Shown here: positions 1 to 4,935 of the stretch, one piece after another | Layout of the letters: each line of letters begins with the position of its first letter | Position numbering within the stretch: the stretch's first letter is position 1 | NCBI GenBank assembly: GCA_900551965.1 | Contig: URYF01000055.1 | Coordinates: 1-10,171, forward strand | Length of the DNA stretch: 10,171 bases | Direction of reading: 5' to 3' | From: an uncultured bacterium | Lineage (GTDB): Bacteria > Cyanobacteriota > Vampirovibrionia > Gastranaerophilales > Gastranaerophilaceae | Translations under genes and position numbers: made by a program | Notes under the pieces: model-generated | Database searches by the model: none | What the model saw: the letters and a program-made list of their open reading frames with translations, nothing else | What the model was told of the DNA's origin: nothing

Positions 1-211
1 AAAAACTTTTTGAGTTATAACCGATTCCATAGCAAATATCCAAAACTTTTATAGATTCTTTTTTCATTAGCAGATCAAAATCTATAGGCATTATAAATTT
101 TTCGTATGCCTCTGTTAAAGCACCTGTTGCACTATGGTATATATCATTAAAGCTTTTATTATATAGCCCTACAGAACCGTCATTTGTATAATATGGGTGA
201 AATTCATACAT
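1..211 (-). CDS. mnmD: MnmD-type tRNA methyltransferase (5-methylaminomethyl-2-thiouridine-34), N-terminal fragment
   Basis: Partial gene: the first 70 codons, with the 3' part beyond the left edge. The enzyme family uses S-adenosylmethionine to methylate aminomethyl-uridine at the wobble position of tRNAs for Lys, Glu and Gln, the last step of mnm5(s2)U synthesis. Seen in the translation are TNDGS at residues 9-13, YHSATGALTEA at 25-35, and the SAM-binding motif I, LDICYGIGYN, at 57-66. This trio is typical of stand-alone MnmC2/MnmD (formerly DUF752) proteins, including cyanobacterial ones, rather than the bifunctional E. coli MnmC. The start ATG (211-209) is the only one available, because an in-frame TAG lies 15 nt upstream. 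There is no proper Shine-Dalgarno: AAGG sits only 2 nt before the ATG. The gene is divergent from thrB. Whether an oxidase domain follows cannot be seen. Confidence 0.78.
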   Translation of the reverse strand, partial: MYEFHPYYTNDGSVGLYNKSFNDIYHSATGALTEAYEKFIMPIDFDLLMKKESIKVLDICYGIGYNSKSF

Positions 212-217
212 AGCCTT

Positions 218-246
218 ATTATATAGCTATTTATACAGGTTAACAA
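218..246 (-). promoter_or_regulatory. Predicted sigma-70-type promoter of mnmD, leaderless geometry
   Basis: On the minus strand TTGTTA (246-241, -35) and a perfect TATAAT (223-218, -10) are separated by exactly 17 bp. The -10 ends 6 nt before the ATG, so transcription would begin at or very near the start codon. A leaderless mRNA would fit the missing Shine-Dalgarno. Predicted by eye only. Confidence 0.55.
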
Positions 247-288
247 ATTCTTTAAATATCTTATTATAAGCCTTATTTTCTGTGTTTT

Positions 289-297
289 TGGTATAAT
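289..297 (+). promoter_or_regulatory. Predicted extended -10 promoter of thrB
   Basis: TGGTATAAT at 289-297 is a perfect -10 hexamer with the TGn extension. No convincing -35 lies 16-18 bp upstream, which is acceptable for extended -10 promoters. The start site would fall near 304, giving a leader of about 18 nt that just includes AAAGG at 305-309. Confidence 0.55.
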
Positions 298-321
298 ATA
301 TCTGAAAGGTAGATTAAGATT

Positions 322-1269
322 ATGAAAGTAAGTGTAAGAGTACCCGCAACAACGGCAAATATGGGTCCCGGCTTTGATTGTCTGGGAATGGCTTTACCGC
401 TGTATAACACTATTACAATTGAAGAAACAGTTCTTCCGGGTACAGGCGTTGAAATTAATATAATTGCAGATAGTGATTCAATTGACCAGTTGTCACTTGA
501 TCATATACCGCAAGATGAAAACAGTATTGTTTATAAAGCTGTTGAGCTTCTGTACAATTCAATAGGGCAGACCCCAAGTGAGTTAAAGATTACAATTCAT
601 TCAAATATTCCGGTAGCAAGAGGTCTGGGAAGCAGTTCCTCCGTTATCGTCGGTGCATTAATAGCTGCAAATGAGCTTTTGGGCAGACCTGCAGACGAAG
701 TTGCACTTTTAACTATAGCATGTGAGATTGAAGGACACCCTGATAATATTACTCCTGCTATTGTAGGCGGGCTTGTTATGTCATCCCAAGAAGAAGACGG
801 CAGTGTTATTTACAGGAAACTTGATTGGCCATCTGATTGGGCTGTAACGGTTTGTGTTCCTGATTTTGAACTATCAACAGATATTGCGCGTTCTGTTCTT
901 CCAAAAGAAGTACCGATGAAAGATGCGATATATAATGCTCAAAGGCTTGCTATGTTTGTTGAAGCAGTTCATTCAAAGGATTCTGAATTGATGAAAATAG
1001 CATTACATGATAAGCTGCATCAGCCATACAGAATGAAACTTGTTCCGGGACTTGATAAAATTATTGAAAATTTAAAACATTTTGACAATGTTTTAGGTTG
1101 TGTATTAAGCGGAGCCGGCTCTTCTATACTGGTTATTTCAGAAAAAAACAACCTTGACAAAATCAGAGGTGTTATTGAAGAAACTTGGGCTGCACAGAAT
1201 ATTAAATGTGAAATAAGAACATTATCTGTTGAAAATAACGGAGCACAAATTATTTCAAATGAAGATTAG
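322..1269 (+). CDS. thrB: Homoserine kinase
   Basis: Cytosolic GHMP-family kinase that phosphorylates L-homoserine to O-phosphohomoserine, the step before threonine synthase in threonine biosynthesis. At 315 residues it is full length for the family. Seen in order: the N-terminal PATTANMGPGFDCLG (8-22), the ATP-binding PVARGLGSSSS (97-107), the EGHPDN segment typical of ThrB (137-142), and the C-terminal SGAGSS loop (263-268) that closes the active site. The ATG at 322 has AAAGG at 305-309, a rather long spacing of 12 nt; no better start exists. Neighbouring genes are not thrA or thrC, so the threonine pathway is not clustered here. No T-box or leader peptide was seen. A ferredoxin follows on the same strand after an 83-nt gap with its own putative -10, so co-transcription is possible but not required. 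Confidence 0.95.
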   Translation: MKVSVRVPATTANMGPGFDCLGMALPLYNTITIEETVLPGTGVEINIIADSDSIDQLSLDHIPQDENSIVYKAVELLYNSIGQTPSELKITIHSNIPVARGLGSSSSVIVGALIAANELLGRPADEVALLTIACEIEGHPDNITPAIVGGLVMSSQEEDGSVIYRKLDWPSDWAVTVCVPDFELSTDIARSVLPKEVPMKDAIYNAQRLAMFVEAVHSKDSELMKIALHDKLHQPYRMKLVPGLDKIIENLKHFDNVLGCVLSGAGSSILVISEKNNLDKIRGVIEETWAAQNIKCEIRTLSVENNGAQIISNED

Positions 1270-1283
1270 CGTATTGTATTAGA

Positions 1284-1289
1284 TATAAT
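1284..1289 (+). promoter_or_regulatory. Possible -10 element for the ferredoxin gene
   Basis: A perfect TATAAT lies 15 nt after the thrB stop codon. No good -35 (18 bp upstream is inside the thrB end) and no TGn extension are present, so this is weak. If active, the transcript would start near 1296 and carry the hairpin at 1307-1350 in its leader. Confidence 0.35.
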
Positions 1290-1306
1290 GCGGATTAAAT
1301 AATTAC

Positions 1307-1352
1307 AGATATCCTCCAAAATGGGCTGTGAACCAGTATGGAGGATATTTTT
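1307..1352 (+). promoter_or_regulatory. Hairpin sequestering the ferredoxin ribosome binding site, followed by a T run
   Basis: ATATCCTCCA (1309-1318) and TGGAGGATAT (1339-1348) form a perfect 10-bp inverted repeat. It extends outward by a G-U and an A-U pair. The 20-nt loop can form extra TGG/CCA pairs (1322-1324 with 1333-1335). The right arm contains the whole GGAGG Shine-Dalgarno (1340-1344) of the ferredoxin, and TTTTT (1348-1352) follows directly, just before its ATG at 1353. It could be an intrinsic terminator for thrB, a translational switch or thermometer-like element for the ferredoxin, or both. The repeat is seen; the function is inferred. Confidence 0.6.
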
Positions 1353-1538
1353 ATGAATGTAACAATACTAGATACCTGCGTAGGGTGCGGAGCATGCGCA
1401 ATTATTAATCCTGAGGTCTTTGAAATCCACGGTAACAAAGCTATTGCAAATTCTAACAAAGTAGATGTTACTGAGGATTTATGCATTGATGCCGCGTTAA
1501 GCTGTCCGGTAAATGCAATAGAACTTGATGATTATTAA
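1353..1538 (+). CDS. Small single-cluster [4Fe-4S] ferredoxin
   Basis: A 61-residue soluble electron carrier of the Thermotoga/Desulfovibrio-like monocluster ferredoxin type. Cluster ligands are visible as C9, C12 and C15 (CVGCGAC) near the N-terminus and C51 in the SCP motif near the C-terminus. The position where many relatives have a fourth N-terminal Cys before Pro is Asn here (N19-P20), leaving exactly four likely ligands. C44 is an extra Cys without an obvious disulfide partner. The chain is acidic, ending ELDDY. The ATG at 1353 was chosen over the in-frame ATG at 1338 because GGAGG at 1340-1344 sits at ideal spacing from 1353 and overlaps the upstream ATG. The redox partner cannot be told from the neighbours, and linkage to thrB looks positional. 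Confidence 0.88.
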   Translation: MNVTILDTCVGCGACAIINPEVFEIHGNKAIANSNKVDVTEDLCIDAALSCPVNAIELDDY

Positions 1539-1581
1539 GATTTGTAAACCCGCAAAAGCCCTATCTATAAGAAAAAATTTC

Positions 1582-1610
1582 GCCTGATGTTATAATCGGG
1601 CAATTTTTTT
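1582..1610 (+). terminator. Rho-independent terminator after the ferredoxin
   Basis: GCCTGAT (1582-1588) pairs with ATCGGGC (1595-1601), with one T-G wobble, around a 6-nt loop. AA and seven T residues (1604-1610) follow. A second T run at 1617-1625 may reinforce it. It separates the thrB/ferredoxin region from the next gene. Confidence 0.8.
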
Positions 1611-1677
1611 ATGTAATTTTTTTTTATATAGAAGTAGGCGAAAGTTAATTATAGTAGAAATTTGAAAGGTGGTTATC

Positions 1678-2118
1678 ATGTCAGGTATTAGTGCAACTTC
1701 TCCGGTTCTTGTTATGTTTGATAGTTCAAAAGGAAGTTTAACAAATCGCGCAGATTGTGCGAAAGAACAATTAAAAAACAAATTAGCTTTTCATACGAAA
1801 GTAACACTTCCGACTGCTGCTGTAGCAACAGCTGCAGTTGTCAAACCAAATCTTCTAGGTAAAATTGCAACTACTGTTGGCAAAGGTTTATGTAAAATTA
1901 TAAAAACCTTAACCCCAAATGTTGCAAGCAATAAAATTGCGCAAAAAATCTTAGCTAATCCGACCCGATTAGGTGCAGGAGGTTTAATTGTGGCAGGAGG
2001 ATTATGGGTACTTAATGCTTTAACTAAACATATTTACAAGGCAGGTCAAATCGATCAAAAATACACAGATGCAGCGGCTATTGAAAAAACTTCAAAAAAT
2101 GTAGTTTTGGATGCTTAA
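1678..2118 (+). CDS. Unknown 146-residue basic protein with a hydrophobic C-terminal segment
   Basis: I cannot assign a function. The ATG at 1678 is preceded by AAAGGTGG (1665-1672) at good spacing; a GTG at 1669 lies inside that ribosome binding site and is unlikely to be used. The N-terminus (residues 1-40) is polar and Ser/Lys-rich with a single Cys at 27, followed by an Ala/Val-rich stretch (44-56), a Lys-rich amphipathic region (57-97), and a glycine-rich hydrophobic segment (98-115) that could insert into or associate with a membrane. The end is polar. No classical signal peptide is visible. The gene stands alone, with a terminator before it and a strong one after it. It looks like a lineage-restricted protein of the Gastranaerophilales type, which is an impression and was not tested by a search. 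Confidence 0.7.
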   Translation: MSGISATSPVLVMFDSSKGSLTNRADCAKEQLKNKLAFHTKVTLPTAAVATAAVVKPNLLGKIATTVGKGLCKIIKTLTPNVASNKIAQKILANPTRLGAGGLIVAGGLWVLNALTKHIYKAGQIDQKYTDAAAIEKTSKNVVLDA

Positions 2119-2148
2119 AATATAATTCCTATATACATCTAAGAATAA

Positions 2149-2182
2149 AAGAGGCGTAGATATTCTATGCCTCTTCTTTTTC
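2149..2182. terminator. Strong bidirectional terminator between converging genes
   Basis: AAGAGGCGTAGA (2149-2160) pairs with TCTATGCCTCTT (2164-2175) around a 3-nt loop, a 12-bp stem with one G-T wobble. On the plus strand CTTTTTC follows; on the minus strand TTTTATTCTT follows. It ends the 146-residue gene on one strand and the glmS unit on the other. The stop codon of the small minus-strand ORF (2167-2165) lies inside the stem. Confidence 0.88.
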
Positions 2183-2338
2183 GTATGTAACACAAATTTT
2201 TAAATTTTCATCAGAAACATCAACGATTGCCCATCTTATAATCTCGCCATATATGCCGCATAAACGCGATTCAATATATTCAGTACATATATCCTTGTTT
2301 TTGGGGATATTAATGATATCGGAAATTATCTGTTTCAT
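2165..2338 (-). CDS. Unknown 57-residue protein downstream of glmS
   Basis: A short ORF I do not recognise. It begins 13 nt after the glmS stop on the same strand and is probably co-transcribed with it. The ATG (2338-2336) has a good Shine-Dalgarno, TAGGAT (2350-2345), at 7 nt spacing. The product starts MKQIISDIIN, has a middle with Cys18 and Cys27 and the run GEIIRWAIVDVSDENLKICV (31-50), and ends in acidic/basic residues. The alternating pattern IRWAIVDV ... LKICVTY suggests two beta strands. It has no membrane segment or signal peptide. The last three sense codons and the stop lie within the terminator stem. Support comes from the ribosome binding site, spacing and continuous frame; I recognise no family. 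A role in amino-sugar metabolism is only suggested by position. Confidence 0.68.
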   Translation of the reverse strand: MKQIISDIINIPKNKDICTEYIESRLCGIYGEIIRWAIVDVSDENLKICVTYEKEEA

Positions 2339-2351
2339 AGATTTATCCTAT

Positions 2352-4196
2352 TTATTCAACAGTAACCGATTTTGCCAAATTTCTAGGCTGGTCTACATCT
2401 TTACCCAAAAATTCTGCAATATAGTATGCAACAAGCTGTAATGGTATCATTGCAATAATCGGTGATAATAATTCTATCACGTCAGGAACTCTTATAATAA
2501 AGTCAAATAACTCATCAAGCTTTGCATCTGTAGAATTTGTTAAAGCTATCATTCTTGCATTACGAGCTTTTGCTTCTTCACTGTTTGATAAAAGCTTTTC
2601 ATAAACAGAACCTTTCATAAGAATTGATAACACCGGCATTGTATCATCAAGCATAGCAATTGGTCCGTGTTTTAATTCTCCTGCAGGATAGCCTGTAGCG
2701 TTAATATAACTGATTTCTTTCAATTTAAGGGCACCTTCAAGAGCTGTCGGATAATTTATACCTCTTGCTATATATATAAAATCTCTGGTATTTGAATATT
2801 TTCTGGCACATTTTTGAATATCTTCTTTATGTGCTAAAATCTGTTCAATTTTTTGCGGAAGCAGCATCATTTCAGCTTTTAGAGCTTTCAAATCGGTTTC
2901 AGGCATAGTACCTTTAATTTCAGCCATATAAAGAGCTAGTAAGTAGAATGAAGTTAACTGAGCAATATATGATTTTGTTGCAGCAACAGAAACTTCAATA
3001 CCGGCACTTACAGGAACCAAACTGTCTGCTTCACGAGCCATAGCACTGTCAGGTCTGTTTGTGATAATCAAAATATGAGAACCTCTTGCCTTTGACTGCT
3101 TAATAGCAGTTAAAGTATCAGCAGTTTCTCCTGATTGAGAAACTCCGATAACAAGAGTATGCTCATCTGTTACAGTTTTTCTGTAGATATATTCACTTGA
3201 AGCTTCCACATCAACTGGAATACCGCAAAAATCTTCTATAATATATTTTCCAATCATAGCGGCATGAAGTGATGTTCCGCAGGCAATTACCTGAATTCTG
3301 TTTAGATTTTTCAGAGTTTCTTTGTTTAATTTAACTTCATTAAGAACAATTGGAGAATCTGATGTATGAAGCTTACCTACAAGAATATTTCTGATAACAT
3401 CAGGCTGTTCATGAATTTCTTTCAGCATGAAATGTTTATAGCCCATTTTACTGAGCGCAACAGGCTCCCAAGGTAATACTTCAATTTTTGGAACTATAGT
3501 TTGTTCATTTTCATCTTCAATTACTATTGAATCTGGAGTTAAGGTTGCAACCTGGTTATCTGTTAAATAAATAGCTTTTTTAGTGTGTTTAATAATTGCA
3601 GGAACATCTGATGCAACATAGAACTCATTTTCACCAACCCCGATTAAAAGCGGTGCATTTCTTTTTGTTACAACAAGTTTATCAGGTTCATCATTATGCA
3701 TTATACAAAGCGCGTAAGCTCCTTGAATTCTTTTTGTTGCAATTTGAACAGCTTTTGTAAGATCTTGAACTTCACCATAAATCATTGCAACAAGATGTGC
3801 AACAGTTTCTGTATCTGTTTGTGACTTGAATTTGCAGCCCTTTGATTCTAATTCAACTTTTAATTCTTTATAATTTTCAATAATACCATTATGAACAAGA
3901 ACAAGTTTACCGCAGCTGCAGGTGTGCGGGTGCGCATTTACGACAGTAGGAGCGCCATGGGTTGCCCATCTGATATGCCCAATACCTGCAGTTGCCTTAG
4001 AAATTTCATAAGCATGCGGAATTAGTTCCTCTCTTAAATTAGCAAGTTTTCCTTCTGCCTTGTACACTTTTATTCCGTCCGGACATTTTACAGCAATACC
4101 GGAGGAATCATAGCCTCTATACTCTAACTGTTCAAGTCCGTCTAATAAAATATCTGTTACTGCTTTTTTACCTATATAGCCAACAATACCGCACAT
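2352..4196 (-). CDS. glmS: Glutamine--fructose-6-phosphate aminotransferase (isomerizing)
   Basis: Cytosolic enzyme making glucosamine-6-phosphate from fructose-6-phosphate and glutamine, the entry step to UDP-GlcNAc for peptidoglycan and LPS. Its 614 residues match the usual length of about 610. The N-terminal class II glutaminase domain (about 1-230) begins MCGIVGYIG with catalytic Cys2 and shows HIRWATHG (74-81), oxyanion-hole N103-G104 and D127. Two SIS sugar-isomerase domains follow: CGTSLHAA (306-313) and SQSGE (353-357) in the first, and EGALKLKEISYI (487-498) with GELKHGP (506-512) in the second. E494, H510 and K609 in the C-terminal LAKSVTVE match the E. coli catalytic residues E488, H504 and K603. 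The start has GGGAGAG (4210-4204) upstream. The 85-bp leader is too short for a glmS ribozyme. Probably an operon with the 57-residue ORF. Confidence 0.97.
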   Translation of the reverse strand: MCGIVGYIGKKAVTDILLDGLEQLEYRGYDSSGIAVKCPDGIKVYKAEGKLANLREELIPHAYEISKATAGIGHIRWATHGAPTVVNAHPHTCSCGKLVLVHNGIIENYKELKVELESKGCKFKSQTDTETVAHLVAMIYGEVQDLTKAVQIATKRIQGAYALCIMHNDEPDKLVVTKRNAPLLIGVGENEFYVASDVPAIIKHTKKAIYLTDNQVATLTPDSIVIEDENEQTIVPKIEVLPWEPVALSKMGYKHFMLKEIHEQPDVIRNILVGKLHTSDSPIVLNEVKLNKETLKNLNRIQVIACGTSLHAAMIGKYIIEDFCGIPVDVEASSEYIYRKTVTDEHTLVIGVSQSGETADTLTAIKQSKARGSHILIITNRPDSAMAREADSLVPVSAGIEVSVAATKSYIAQLTSFYLLALYMAEIKGTMPETDLKALKAEMMLLPQKIEQILAHKEDIQKCARKYSNTRDFIYIARGINYPTALEGALKLKEISYINATGYPAGELKHGPIAMLDDTMPVLSILMKGSVYEKLLSNSEEAKARNARMIALTNSTDAKLDELFDFIIRVPDVIELLSPIIAMIPLQLVAYYIAEFLGKDVDQPRNLAKSVTVE

Positions 4197-4231
4197 ATTG
4201 TATCTCTCCCTATCTGTCTTCTACAATATAT

Positions 4232-4261
4232 ATAGTACCATCAAAACAGTAACTTTCTTAA
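4232..4261 (-). promoter_or_regulatory. Predicted promoter of glmS
   Basis: On the minus strand TTAAGA (4261-4256) lies 18 bp upstream of TACTAT (4237-4232), which is preceded by TGG (4240-4238), an extended -10. The start would be near 4225, giving a leader of about 29 nt. Several overlapping TATATA steps make the exact -10 uncertain. Confidence 0.4.
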
Positions 4262-4281
4262 ACCTTTATAAATTTTTTACA

Positions 4282-4830
4282 TTAATCTAATATTCTTATA
4301 CCTGCACCTGTTACAGCCGGAATAGAGTTATTGTATCCATATCCCCTGTTACCAGTGTAGCTGCTGCTAAATCCGGGATTAAAGAAATTACTGCCAAACG
4401 GTGAATTTATAATTGAAGGGGTAAAACCGGTAGGCTGTCCTATAAATCTGTTATATATTCTTTGAGCAGGGGTTCTGTTACTGTAATAATCAGCAAGGTA
4501 ATTTCTGTTGTTATAATCATCCCTGTAGTTAGATAAAATATTGTTCATTCTTTGTGCAGTATTTGCGCTTGCGTAATTTCTGCGATACAAACGCCGCTCA
4601 ATTCTGTTTAATCTTGATCCTGTACTTTCATTTCTATATATCCTGCCAAAAAGATAATCTTCGACCATTGATAAATCATTACTATAAACATTTCCATTAT
4701 TATATGTATTTCCATAAGTATTTACCGGAATATTTTTTACCGTACTTACAATTCTATTTTCGGCTTGCACACTTGGTATTGTTAAGCCCAAAATTAAAAG
4801 AGTAGTCATTAATTTAAACATTTTATTCAT
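4282..4830 (-). CDS. Secreted protein with degenerate FGR-x-Y/RLxRIE repeats and Asn/Gly/Tyr-rich tail
   Basis: A 182-residue exported protein of unknown function. The start at 4830 was chosen because GAGGTG precedes it closely and yields a standard signal peptide: MNKMFK, a hydrophobic core (7-18), and likely cleavage after VQA (21-23). An ATG at 4881 is in frame but lies upstream of the predicted transcription start. After a polar Asn/Tyr-rich linker (about 34-52), three related units can be read: MVEDYLFGRIYRN...SRLNRIE (55-78), RRLYRRNY...TAQRMNNIL (79-99) and YLADYYSNRTPAQRIYNRF (111-129). The tail (about 133-176) is rich in Gly, Asn, Phe, Ser and Tyr. It has no Cys lipobox, so it is probably periplasmic or surface-exposed. 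Similar repeat proteins occur in Cyanobacteria and Melainabacteria, as I recall them. It is divergent from the GH38 gene; no link to glmS is implied. Confidence 0.75.
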   Translation of the reverse strand: MNKMFKLMTTLLILGLTIPSVQAENRIVSTVKNIPVNTYGNTYNNGNVYSNDLSMVEDYLFGRIYRNESTGSRLNRIERRLYRRNYASANTAQRMNNILSNYRDDYNNRNYLADYYSNRTPAQRIYNRFIGQPTGFTPSIINSPFGSNFFNPGFSSSYTGNRGYGYNNSIPAVTGAGIRILD

Positions 4831-4867
4831 AAACACCTCATATCTCAGTGTAATAATAAAGTTTGTC

Positions 4868-4895
4868 ATTATAATTTTCATTCAACTATTGTCTA
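4868..4895 (-). promoter_or_regulatory. Predicted promoter of the secreted repeat protein
   Basis: On the minus strand TAGACA (4895-4890; 5 of 6 matches to TTGACA) is followed after 16 bp by a perfect TATAAT (4873-4868). Start near 4861, leaving a leader of about 30 nt before the ATG at 4830. This geometry argues against the longer reading from 4881. Confidence 0.6.
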
Positions 4896-4912
4896 ATCTT
4901 AACAATTAGCCA

Positions 4913-4921
4913 TGTTATACA
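4913..4921 (+). promoter_or_regulatory. Possible extended -10 promoter of the alpha-mannosidase gene
   Basis: TGTTATACA at 4913-4921 resembles a TGn-extended -10 without a clear -35. Initiation near 4928 would leave fewer than about 15 nt before the start codon, consistent with the lack of a Shine-Dalgarno. Confidence 0.35.
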
Positions 4922-4935
4922 AATAATGTTAGTAT

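Noticed and set aside
1338..1352. Upstream in-frame ATG giving a ferredoxin five residues longer
   Set aside because: This ATG overlaps the GGAGG that is ideally spaced for the ATG at 1353; the longer start has no ribosome binding site of its own.
1669..1677. GTG start three codons upstream for the 146-residue protein
   Set aside because: The GTG is part of the AAAGGTGG ribosome binding site that serves the ATG at 1678.
1295..1781. Minus-strand open frames at 1295-1486 and 1590-1781
   Set aside because: One is antisense to the ferredoxin and the other crosses the terminator and the start of the 146-residue gene; neither has a ribosome binding site or family features.
2253..2441. Plus-strand open frame of 62 codons
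   Set aside because: Antisense to the small ORF and the conserved 3' end of glmS; no ribosome binding site and no recognisable protein.
4831..4881. Longer N-terminus for the secreted repeat protein from an ATG at 4881
   Set aside because: It would precede the predicted transcription start and spoil the signal peptide; the GAGGTG before 4830 fits better.
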